Shown here piece by piece: positions 8,678-16,830 of a stretch of DNA of 40,618 nucleotides. Each line of letters starts with the position of its first letter. Position 1 is the stretch's first letter. The DNA comes from Butyrivibrio sp. (GTDB lineage Bacteria > Bacillota > Clostridia > Lachnospirales > Lachnospiraceae), in assembly GCA_024692165.1 (NCBI GenBank), contig JAILMY010000091.1, positions 1 through 40,618 of the forward strand, given 5' to 3'. The translations under genes were made by a program, and so were the position numbers. The notes beneath the pieces were generated by a model. The model saw only the letters and a list, made by a program, of their open reading frames with translations, made no database searches and was not told the origin of the DNA.

Positions 8678-9628
8678 CTATCTTTTTATAAAGCGTCTGA
8701 CTTTATGAAGTCCAAAGCGCAGTTTGTCATTGCTGTCATCCGTCAGAGTCCTTTTTATCAGCTTTATATCTTCGCTCCTAAAACTCTCTTTATTATCCAT
8801 GAGCTTGTCCCATTCATATTTCCTGCGGACATCAAAATCAAGTGTAAAGCCCAGATTTCCGGCCAACTTCTCCATATCTTTTAACCCACGAATATAATTC
8901 ATGAGATTATCGATACTGTAGGAATCGTTCTTGGAAGACCAGGAACCGGACTCCGGAGCCAACATATATCTATAGGCAGTGTAAACATCTTCAGCCACAT
9001 AAATCTTTCCAGCTGCCAGCATAAGAATAACCAGAATGATATCTGACATCTTATTCTGGTCAAAACCGATTTCTTTGCTCTTTGCGATCATTCTGTCATA
9101 TTCAGATTTTCTGAAAAAAGATGTTCCGGTCTGACCGGGAAGCATGTAATCTTCCAGATCTTTTACTGTATAATCGCCGAATCTTTTAAGATAAGGACTG
9201 TATTTCTCTCTGTCCTCATTTCTCTCATCCTTCTCGTTTACGATGATAATATGGCCATAGCATGCCACATATTCAGGGTGAGCATCCATGAAATCAACCT
9301 GCTTCTGAAGCTTGTTCTCATCGATCCAGTAATCATCGCCCTCCAAAAAGGCCAGGTACTCGCCCTTTGCGTGGGCACAGACATCATTTTCGTTGGCCGC
9401 CATTCCCATGTTCTTTTCTCGAATGAGAGGAACGATTATGTCTGGATACTTATTGGCATATTCTTTTACAATTGCAGCTGTATTATCGGGGGAACAATCA
9501 TCTCCTACAATGACCTCATAGGCAAAGTCTGTCTTCTGGGAGACAATACTCTCAAGAGTATGTCCGATAAACTGCTCCTGCTTATAAGTTATAACCGCAA
9601 TGCTAACTTTAATTTTCTTATCAGTCAC
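8678..9628 (-). CDS. Family 2 glycosyltransferase
   Basis: A 316-residue GT-A enzyme. It begins SVAVITYKQEQF, has the VGDDCSPDNT nucleotide-binding segment, and carries an EGDD metal-binding motif near residue 96 in place of DxD. EGDDYW is typical of the subgroup that also contains many O-antigen GT2 enzymes. No membrane segment is visible, so it should act at the inner membrane face on a lipid-linked acceptor. The start is GTG, overlapping the TGA stop of the aminotransferase (9625-9627), which implies translational coupling. Donor and linkage cannot be predicted. Confidence 0.9.
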   Translation of the reverse strand: MTDKKIKVSIAVITYKQEQFIGHTLESIVSQKTDFAYEVIVGDDCSPDNTAAIVKEYANKYPDIIVPLIREKNMGMAANENDVCAHAKGEYLAFLEGDDYWIDENKLQKQVDFMDAHPEYVACYGHIIIVNEKDERNEDREKYSPYLKRFGDYTVKDLEDYMLPGQTGTSFFRKSEYDRMIAKSKEIGFDQNKMSDIILVILMLAAGKIYVAEDVYTAYRYMLAPESGSWSSKNDSYSIDNLMNYIRGLKDMEKLAGNLGFTLDFDVRRKYEWDKLMDNKESFRSEDIKLIKRTLTDDSNDKLRFGLHKVRRFIKR

Positions 9629-10752
9629 TTTAGTTTCCCTTTTTTACCGGCTGTTTTAAGCAGCTCACAAATTCTCTCAACTATGTCAGTGGCAAGATCC
9701 GGATAAAGCGGAAGTGTAAGCACCATCGTAGAAAGACGTTTAGCTATGCTCACATCTCCCCTGAATCCGCTATCCTGATAACACTCGAACTCACTTGTGA
9801 TCGGGTAAAAATACTTTCTGGCGTGAATTCCATTCTTTAACAGGTAATCATATACTTCATCACGGCTCATTCCGAATTCATCCTTGTCGATGAAAATAGG
9901 GAAATAGCTGTAATTGAATTTTATGTGCTCATTGTTATAATCAAGAAGTCTTATGCCTTTAACTCCGGCAAGGAGCTTCATGTAGAGATCAACAACCGCT
10001 TTCCTCTGCACTGTTATCTCATCAAAGTGCTTCAGGTTACAAAGGCCCATGGCAGCCTGAAACTCATTCATCTTGGCATTAGCTCCTACATATGCCACGC
10101 TTTCCTCGTTCATGATACCGAAGTTATGGAGCTGATATATTCTGAGCATCAGGTCCTGATCATTTACAACACTGCATCCACCCTCGATACTGGTGAAGCA
10201 CTTTGTAGCATGGAAACTGAACATTGAAGCATCACCGAAGTGAACAATGCTCTCTCCGTCTATTGTCTCCCCAAAAGCGTGGGCAGCATCATATATTACC
10301 TTAAGATTATGCTTTTTGGCAATAGCATCTATGGCCTTAACATCACAGGGCATTCCGTAAACATGCACCGGAACAATGGCTGAAGTCTTATCAGTAATAA
10401 GAGCTTCTATCTTGTCGGGGTCCATGGTACAATCACTTTCCCTTACATCGCAAAATACAGGAGTAAGACCGTTTCTTACTATCGCATGTGTGGTAGAAGC
10501 AAAGGTATAGGGAGTGGTGATAACCTCACCGGTCAGCTTAAAGGCCTGAATAGTCATTTCCAGCGCCATATGACCATTTGTCATTGGAAGACAATTGTCC
10601 ACATCCAAAAGTTCACAGAGCTGATCGGTAAACTCCATAAGAAACGGACCATGGTTGGTCAGGTGCCTGGTCTCCCAGATTTTATCAAGATATTCCATGT
10701 ACTCTTCCTTTGGAGGAAGGTAAGGTTTTGTTACAAAAATTTCTTCTTTCAT
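9625..10752 (-). CDS. PLP-dependent sugar aminotransferase (DegT/DnrJ/EryC1/StrS), VioA-like
   Basis: A 375-residue fold-type I aminotransferase. The PLP-binding lysine is Lys184 in SFHATKCF, followed by IEGG; the YDAAHAF segment provides Asp155. The N-terminus FVTKPYLPP, the LTNHGP motif and VITTPYTFASTTHA closely resemble VioA/dTDP-4-amino-4,6-dideoxyglucose synthases as I know them. So the expected product is dTDP-Qui4N or a similar 4-amino sugar from a dTDP-4-keto-6-deoxy precursor. The rmlA/rmlB genes that would make the precursor are not in the window. Its free amine is an attractive acceptor for the carrier-protein/WbqC/ligase genes downstream. AGGAG lies 9 nt before the ATG. Confidence 0.85.
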   Translation of the reverse strand: MKEEIFVTKPYLPPKEEYMEYLDKIWETRHLTNHGPFLMEFTDQLCELLDVDNCLPMTNGHMALEMTIQAFKLTGEVITTPYTFASTTHAIVRNGLTPVFCDVRESDCTMDPDKIEALITDKTSAIVPVHVYGMPCDVKAIDAIAKKHNLKVIYDAAHAFGETIDGESIVHFGDASMFSFHATKCFTSIEGGCSVVNDQDLMLRIYQLHNFGIMNEESVAYVGANAKMNEFQAAMGLCNLKHFDEITVQRKAVVDLYMKLLAGVKGIRLLDYNNEHIKFNYSYFPIFIDKDEFGMSRDEVYDYLLKNGIHARKYFYPITSEFECYQDSGFRGDVSIAKRLSTMVLTLPLYPDLATDIVERICELLKTAGKKGKLK

Positions 10753-10775
10753 TTGAAAGTACTCCTAAGGATACA

Positions 10776-12542
10776 TCAGAACTCATTCATCAGCTTCTGA
10801 ATCTCAGCTTCACCGATAACAGTCACGCTTCCATCGCTGATTCTGTACACTCTGTCGCAGGCAGAAAGTACGCTTGGACGGTGAGTAGTAAGTATACAGG
10901 TACGTCTTGCATCCTTCTTCATAATATTTGAAAGAACCAGTCTCTCAGTAGCAACGTCAAGAGCTGAGGTTGCTTCATCCATAAGAAGAATTGGTGTCTT
11001 TCTGAGAATTGCTCTGGCAATGGCAAGTCTCTGGTTCTGTCCCTCAGAGAATCCGATTCCGCTCTCACCAATCTTGTGGTGAATTCCATCAGGCAGCTTC
11101 TTTACAAAATCGTACGCACAGGCCTGCTTAAGTGCATCTATGATTTCTTCCTCAGTTGCATCGGGAGCTATCATTCTGAGGTTCTCCTCGATTGTTCCGG
11201 AGATCATGGTGTTACCCTGTGGCACATAGGCAATAAGTGGTCTTGTCTGGGTTGAGAAATCAAGTTTCTCGTTCATGTCGCCTTCAGCACAGGTAAATGC
11301 TTCACCCTGCTGGATATTCAGAATACCAAGAAGAATTCTGAGCATTGTAGTCTTACCTTCACCTGAAGGTCCAACCAGGGCGATGATCTCTCCGGGGTGT
11401 GCCTCAAGAGATACGTTGTTAAAGATCTGGCGACTGGTCTTATATGCAAAGGACATATCTTTAACATGTACAGCAATACCTGTCTCTTTGCCTTTTTCTA
11501 CCAGCTTCTCATACTCGTCGCTCTCAATTTCTTCTTCATCCTTGATGTCAAGAAGTTCTCGAACACGCTCTGTAGCAACGGTGATCTGAAGTGATATAGG
11601 AATAAGTCCAAGTAAAGCCTTTCCGGATTCAGCAATACGCAGTGCCATAGCAAACACAACTGACAAATCGCCAAATGTCATAAATCCCTTATTTACTCTG
11701 TAAAATGCCCAGGCAATACATATCACACCTGAAAAAATTCCTCCCAGATATGTAACGCCCCAGGACAGCAGTGAGAAGAAGTTGGACTTCATATCAGCGT
11801 CATAACGCTCTTTTTCCAGAACTTCAATTCTCTTATAGAACTCATCAGCAAGGCCAAAGGCCTTAACAGCCTGAATATTGTGGAAAGACTCTTTGTGATA
11901 GGAGTTCTCTTTACTCTCAACGACCTTGATATTGGCCTGGCACTCATAGATCTTGTTCATGAAGATCTTTCCACTGAAAAGGATGATCGGTGCAACTATA
12001 ACTACCACCACGATCATGCTGGCATCGTTTACAACAATAACAACGACTGCTGCAATCATTGTAAGCGTGCAGGAAATAAGTGTCGTCATAAAGCCGTTGG
12101 CATTACCGGAAATAGTTCTTGCATCAGTTGACATTCTGGTGATAAGGTCTCCTGAATGATACCTTGTAAGTTCCTCCCAGTCCGCATGCATTATCTTATT
12201 GTATAGGCCTTTTACAAGATATGACTGCATAGAATTACAGTTCCAGGCAGAAAATCTGTTTGATAATATACTTATAATCGCATTAAGAACTATCAGTCCG
12301 ACAAAAACAAGAGCCATCACTACCGTCTTGCTGATATCTTTTTCAAGGGCATAGTCTACCAGTGAACCCACCCTGTATGAAATTGTAAAATTCACTGCCA
12401 TATGGATCAGTTCCACGAGCACATATAAAAGGATTCTGCCAATATATCTGTGGAAATAGCCATATATCCATTTCAAATTTCGATAAAGGTTTCCTATTAC
12501 ACCGCCTTTAATCTCTTTTACTATTTTTTCCGCCTTAACCAT
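10776..12542 (-). CDS. ABC exporter half-transporter (fused membrane and ATPase domains)
   Basis: A 588-residue type IV ABC exporter. Six membrane helices lie in residues 35-320. The nucleotide-binding domain has Walker A GPSGEGKTT (391-399), signature FSEGQ (498-502) in place of LSGGQ, Walker B ILLMDEATSALD (518-529) and the switch His554. It should work as a homodimer. In surface-glycan loci such proteins may flip lipid-linked oligosaccharides (PglK type), export glycolipids (MsbA type) or export a peptide. No peptidase domain is present, which speaks against a classical bacteriocin exporter. It overlaps in function with the Wzx at the right edge. GGAG lies about 7 nt before the ATG. Confidence 0.92.
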   Translation of the reverse strand: MVKAEKIVKEIKGGVIGNLYRNLKWIYGYFHRYIGRILLYVLVELIHMAVNFTISYRVGSLVDYALEKDISKTVVMALVFVGLIVLNAIISILSNRFSAWNCNSMQSYLVKGLYNKIMHADWEELTRYHSGDLITRMSTDARTISGNANGFMTTLISCTLTMIAAVVVIVVNDASMIVVVVIVAPIILFSGKIFMNKIYECQANIKVVESKENSYHKESFHNIQAVKAFGLADEFYKRIEVLEKERYDADMKSNFFSLLSWGVTYLGGIFSGVICIAWAFYRVNKGFMTFGDLSVVFAMALRIAESGKALLGLIPISLQITVATERVRELLDIKDEEEIESDEYEKLVEKGKETGIAVHVKDMSFAYKTSRQIFNNVSLEAHPGEIIALVGPSGEGKTTMLRILLGILNIQQGEAFTCAEGDMNEKLDFSTQTRPLIAYVPQGNTMISGTIEENLRMIAPDATEEEIIDALKQACAYDFVKKLPDGIHHKIGESGIGFSEGQNQRLAIARAILRKTPILLMDEATSALDVATERLVLSNIMKKDARRTCILTTHRPSVLSACDRVYRISDGSVTVIGEAEIQKLMNEF

Positions 12543-12566
12543 AAAGTCTCCATGTTATTAGCATTT

Positions 12567-14456
12567 TTATTTGGTCGCCAAATCTCCACCCCGGTGTATT
12601 ATTTCTTCATTTCTACACCTGTCTGGAAATAGGAAAAATCTCATTCCATACCTTCTAAGAAATGTATCCATTCTTGAAAAATAACCAAAATATACCGGTA
12701 ACATTTTCTTTCTAAGATATGTATAAATAGCGTTTTTCTTTATTGTTTCATCAGAAAACGTGTACATGATATGCTTTATCCCCTCATAGCATGAATAAAG
12801 CATGAATATCATCAAATCCCCAAAGAACATATTCTCTGTGTATTGCACTCTGTCAATAAGTGCATCCAGCAGATCGCGATGTCTTAAATCCTGAGTCTTA
12901 TCGGAAGCGGTTATACTTCCTTCTCTGATTCTGTAATGATATAAGGGCTCAGCTACAGTGGCGATAGAATCGGTTCGGCTGATGATCCTGTGGCTTGTGA
13001 ATTCATCCTCATGGATCCTTCCCTCAGGGAATCTGACATTATCAAATAACTGCCTCTTATAGAGCTTATTCCAGGCTATTACCAAAAGAACATTCTCCTT
13101 GGGATATATATCCCCAAGAATCTCCATAGCCTCATGGGCAGATATTACCTTATCTTTATCAAAAATTACCACTGTGTCTTCCATTTCTTCCTTGCGGAAG
13201 CCACAGACAGAAATCTCTGCATTGGTCCTTGCAGCGGCTCTATAGAGCTTTTCAATATAATCAGGCTCAACCCAGTCATCCGAATCAACGAATGCTATGT
13301 ACTCGCCCTTTGCATGCTCTATTCCCGTATTTCTTGCTGCTGACAGACCTCCGTTTTCGCGGTGGTGGTAATGGATATTGTCATATTTTTCTGCGTAGTC
13401 CCTGGCAATGTGGCCGGTTCTGTCTGTAGCGCCATCATCTATAAGTAATATTTCCAGGTTGCTATAGCTCTGGGCAATCAGTGAATCTACGCATTCATTT
13501 AAATATTTCTCAACGTTGTAGCAAGGAACCACAACACTAATTAAAGGATCATCCTTGGTTATGTCCATAGGATGCAGGTGACGGATAAGTCCCTCAACCA
13601 ACTCCGGATTCCTGTCATAGGATATCTTTCTGGCAAAAAAATTTTCTGACGCCTTGAGCATATCAAGGTCATCGATTGTAAACTCGTAAGGTCCGCCCCT
13701 GATCCAGTCGATCTCTCGAAGGTCATTCTTTTTAACCCTGTCTGCAAATGGCGAATTCATGGCCAGGTTTGTTATAAAGAGCTCATCCGGTGCATTAGTC
13801 ATGCGATAGCGCTTTTTTATCAGCTTCTCGCATTCAAGTATATATTCAGCAAAGTCGTGGGTGATACTAAACCACTGACTTCCCTTATAGATTGTCTCAC
13901 CCTTGTAGCTTCTGGTGCGATCAACGCCGCGTCTCTCCTGAAAATCCACAAGTTTTTGCTGAAAGCCTGCCAGTTCCCTAAGAAAGGCCTGCTTTTTTCC
14001 GGGGCCGTCAAAGCGCCCTTTTCCAACAATCTTAAACAGTGGAAAGTAATATTTTATCTTATATAAAAAGTGATCTCCGTTTTCTCCATCTGTGTGATAG
14101 TCTATGAACTCACTATCCTCCCCATTAAAGAACTCGTGGATCACCCCTTGACTCTTAAGAGGAAAATCAACTCCTGATATCAGGTGGTAGTAATGATAAC
14201 CGCCCTTAGTTGCCTCTTTAAGAAGATCAAGCTCACACTCTACAATACTGAAATGCCCCCAGTAAATAGCTCTTCGCCGGATAAAAACAATCTTGGACTT
14301 TGAAGCCCAGGAAGATATCTCATTTTCATCCACATACTTGGTCTTCTTATCGATGTGAATGAAGATATCATTTCTTTCATCATCCAGCTCAGTAATGAGC
14401 TTGTTCAACATATGAAATTCGTTATGCGCCATTATCAGGTATGCGTGCTTTTTCAT
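12567..14456 (-). CDS. Two-domain glycosyltransferase: GT14-like plus GT2
   Basis: A 629-residue fusion. Residues 1-300 match the core-2/I-branching (GT14) family: the start MKKHAYLIMAHNEFHML, the FIHIDKK motif, GSQWFSIT (192-199) and APDELFI (222-228). Residues 304-629 are a GT2 domain with ISVVVPCYNVEKYLNECVDS, LLIDDGATD and the metal-binding DSDD (391-394). The two domains probably add consecutive sugars to the same acceptor. The GT2 half resembles the other GT2 genes here and looks like a recruited duplicate. No membrane helices are evident. Spacing to neighbours is 32 and 24 nt, inside the long operon. Confidence is high for the domains and low for the sugars. Confidence 0.9.
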   Translation of the reverse strand: MKKHAYLIMAHNEFHMLNKLITELDDERNDIFIHIDKKTKYVDENEISSWASKSKIVFIRRRAIYWGHFSIVECELDLLKEATKGGYHYYHLISGVDFPLKSQGVIHEFFNGEDSEFIDYHTDGENGDHFLYKIKYYFPLFKIVGKGRFDGPGKKQAFLRELAGFQQKLVDFQERRGVDRTRSYKGETIYKGSQWFSITHDFAEYILECEKLIKKRYRMTNAPDELFITNLAMNSPFADRVKKNDLREIDWIRGGPYEFTIDDLDMLKASENFFARKISYDRNPELVEGLIRHLHPMDITKDDPLISVVVPCYNVEKYLNECVDSLIAQSYSNLEILLIDDGATDRTGHIARDYAEKYDNIHYHHRENGGLSAARNTGIEHAKGEYIAFVDSDDWVEPDYIEKLYRAAARTNAEISVCGFRKEEMEDTVVIFDKDKVISAHEAMEILGDIYPKENVLLVIAWNKLYKRQLFDNVRFPEGRIHEDEFTSHRIISRTDSIATVAEPLYHYRIREGSITASDKTQDLRHRDLLDALIDRVQYTENMFFGDLMIFMLYSCYEGIKHIMYTFSDETIKKNAIYTYLRKKMLPVYFGYFSRMDTFLRRYGMRFFLFPDRCRNEEIIHRGGDLATK

Positions 14457-14488
14457 AACAAATTCTCTTTACCAATCCCAGCCTTGTT

Positions 14489-15565
14489 TTAGTAAGGCAT
14501 TCTCCAACATTCCAGGATTTCGCGCCCCCGAAGCTTCCTGTAACAATTATAAATACTTCTTTTTACTCTTCCCCCCACCGAATCACCGCAAATGCCTGCT
14601 TTCACAAACATGTGGTATCTATATTTGATCTTCCCCAGTTCATCGGGATAAATATCAATCAGTTCCTGCTTCTTACCTTCAATCTCCAGATATCTTTGTT
14701 TCATAAAGCCTGCGTCCCCAATATTCTTGCAGGCATCCACAACTTCCACCGGAGTATGACCGATATATGCCTTTTCCATTAGCTTGGCACATATAAGGGG
14801 AAAATTATCGGCAAACACCCTATTTCCTGTCTTAGAAATATAATCCTGAACATCCTCCAGAAGCAGGTTGTTTTCCACTATCTTTCTGGACAGATCCGTA
14901 TGGCTCCCCATGGCCGAATCGCCTCTTATACTGTAGCGTACGCATCTTTCCGGAATATTCTCAGCTTTTCCTGCATTCATCAGGTACTTGATATTGAAGG
15001 CCAGATCCTCACCAATTCTACATTTCTCTGAGAATCTGATGCTCTTTTCCCTGATCAGCTCAGTCCTATACAGCTTGTTCCAAACCTCGTATCCAACGTG
15101 ATAGTCCAAAAGCTCGTCCAGAATAAACCTGATCAGCTCATCATCTGACCTAAAAGACCTGCTGCCTGTGATAAAGTCGTAATCTTCAAGCCTTTCTCCA
15201 TCGTCATTCCATCTGGAGTACTGACATGATACCAGGTCAGCATTGCTGCCCTCCATGGATTTTACCATAACCTCGATGCCATCGTTCTCAATAAGATCAT
15301 CTGGGTCAAAAAAGAATGTGTATTCACCGGACACTCTTTCAAGGCCAAGATTTCTTGCTGATGATACGCCGCCGTTTTCCTTGTGAATAACAGCAACTCT
15401 GTTATCTCTTTCAGCGTAACTTTCTGCAATCTCTAATGTTCTGTCCACAGAGCCATCGTCTATCACAAGAATCTCTAAATCCTTATAGCTTTGGGCAAAC
15501 AATGAATCCAGACATCTGCCGAGATATTTCTCCATATTATAGGCCGGCACAATAACAGAAACCAT
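14489..15565 (-). CDS. Family 2 glycosyltransferase, first gene of the long operon
   Basis: A 358-residue GT2 with VSVIVPAYNMEKYLGRCLDS at the N-terminus, LVIDDGSVDRT, NGGVSSARNLG and a FDPDD metal-binding motif near residue 92. The C-terminal 250 residues have no further named domain. An AAGGAG site lies about 9 nt before the ATG. A promoter (15641-15669) and an upstream terminator (15724-15760) show it is the first gene of a transcription unit of twelve genes. The donor is unknown. Confidence 0.92.
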   Translation of the reverse strand: MVSVIVPAYNMEKYLGRCLDSLFAQSYKDLEILVIDDGSVDRTLEIAESYAERDNRVAVIHKENGGVSSARNLGLERVSGEYTFFFDPDDLIENDGIEVMVKSMEGSNADLVSCQYSRWNDDGERLEDYDFITGSRSFRSDDELIRFILDELLDYHVGYEVWNKLYRTELIREKSIRFSEKCRIGEDLAFNIKYLMNAGKAENIPERCVRYSIRGDSAMGSHTDLSRKIVENNLLLEDVQDYISKTGNRVFADNFPLICAKLMEKAYIGHTPVEVVDACKNIGDAGFMKQRYLEIEGKKQELIDIYPDELGKIKYRYHMFVKAGICGDSVGGRVKRSIYNCYRKLRGREILECWRMPY

Positions 15566-15640
15566 TAGTTTTGCTCCTTATTCACGGTCTTAAAATCACA
15601 TTGAAACTGTTTTTGTACATAGTACTGCACAATCCACCGA

Positions 15641-15669
15641 ATTATAGCATCATTGCAAGAAATTGTACA
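15641..15669 (-). promoter_or_regulatory. Promoter of the twelve-gene polysaccharide operon
   Basis: On the minus strand, TGTACA (-35) is followed after 17 nt by a perfect TATAAT (-10, bases 15641-15646), with a TG extension one base upstream of the -10. The element lies about 75 nt before the start at 15565 and just after the terminator of the preceding unit, so it is well placed. The same -35/-10/extension pattern occurs before the wzz-like gene. Confidence 0.75.
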
Positions 15670-15723
15670 TTGATAAATAGTAATAATGTTGTAAAAAAAA
15701 CGTTTATTTTTTGGTAGATTTCA

Positions 15724-15760
15724 CAAAAATAACCATCCGGGACAATTTTCCGGATGGTTA
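15724..15760 (-). terminator. Intrinsic terminator after the 350-aa glycosyltransferase gene
   Basis: An 11-bp perfect stem (15730-15740 with 15750-15760, core AACCATCCGG) with a 9-nt loop, followed on the minus strand by TTTTTGTG. It lies 13 nt after the stop codon at 15773. Confidence 0.9.
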
Positions 15761-15772
15761 TGATTTGTGCTG

Positions 15773-16825
15773 TTATCCTTTTAATACCTGATAGATGCCT
15801 CTGAGGAAGAAGAATACTTCAAAGGAACCTATCATAAGACTGTAATATCTTATTCTGCTGATTTTTTGGGCCTTGTAAACTTCTGCCAGAGTTTCCCTAA
15901 ATTCATTGCTCTGAAGCTCTTCACGAAGCTTTTTCTTTACCAGCGGTCTGAGTTCATCTCTGTGATGCTTCTCATAAAGCGCTGTAAGTCTGCTGACCCA
16001 GTCAGTAATGTAAATTCCCTTTATCAGAAGTACGTTATCCTCTGTAACCCCTGTCTGTGCTGCCTCCCAGTTGATAAGTCTTCTGTAAATCTCTTTAGTA
16101 TCCTCGATATCTCCGTCATGATAAGAGATGGAAAGGCTGCTGCTGCCTCTTTTGATGTAATGATACAAAGGAATGTTGATCATACCGATGTATCCATCAC
16201 AGCTGTCCAGATAATCGAGATTGAACTTAAGGTCTTCTCCAATGGCTATATCTTCATCAAAGAGAATTACGTTATCCTTAATAGTCTTTAGATCATAAAG
16301 CTTATTGGTTACAAAATTAAAAAGCTTGAGCCAGGAAAGTGTAGCTGCTGAGCTTCTTACCAAAAGATAATTCTCTCCACGGATATATCCGTGAGCACTC
16401 TCCAGCAGGTTCTCTGTACCCTCAACATACTTGTTGAATATATTGTCTGAGAACATACCGCAAACTACGAAAGCAACCTCTTTATCCTTCCATTGATTCT
16501 TGGCTTCCAAATAGCTCTGTATCAGATTATCCTCAGGGTAATCATCTGCATCAAAGAATACGATGTAATCGCCCTTTGCATGCCTGATTCCACGATTTCT
16601 TGTAGCAGAAACCCCAGTATTCTCGTGAGTAAATAGCCTGATACGCGGATCTCTGTCTGCATAGGATTTGCAAATCTCCAGGGTTGAATCCTTGGACCCA
16701 TCATCCACTACCAGAATCTCAATGTTTCTATAGGACTGTCTGATGGAAGCTTCGAGACATTCATTTATATACTTTTCTGCATTATATGTAGGTATTACTA
16801 CCGAAACTAAAACTCCAGAATTCAT
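15773..16825 (-). CDS. Family 2 glycosyltransferase
   Basis: A 350-residue GT2. The domain begins VSVVIPTYNAEKYINECLEA, continues LVVDDGSKDST and NTGVSATRNRG, and has FDADD as metal-binding motif near residue 93. The C-terminus has one hydrophobic stretch (about 325-345, YYSLMIGSFEVFFFLRGIYQ) that could touch the membrane. The start follows the stop of the preceding fusion GT by only 5 nt and lacks a strong ribosome binding site of its own, so translation is probably coupled. It is the last gene before the terminator at 15724-15760. Confidence 0.9.
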   Translation of the reverse strand: MNSGVLVSVVIPTYNAEKYINECLEASIRQSYRNIEILVVDDGSKDSTLEICKSYADRDPRIRLFTHENTGVSATRNRGIRHAKGDYIVFFDADDYPEDNLIQSYLEAKNQWKDKEVAFVVCGMFSDNIFNKYVEGTENLLESAHGYIRGENYLLVRSSAATLSWLKLFNFVTNKLYDLKTIKDNVILFDEDIAIGEDLKFNLDYLDSCDGYIGMINIPLYHYIKRGSSSLSISYHDGDIEDTKEIYRRLINWEAAQTGVTEDNVLLIKGIYITDWVSRLTALYEKHHRDELRPLVKKKLREELQSNEFRETLAEVYKAQKISRIRYYSLMIGSFEVFFFLRGIYQVLKG

Positions 16826-16830
16826 ATTAT

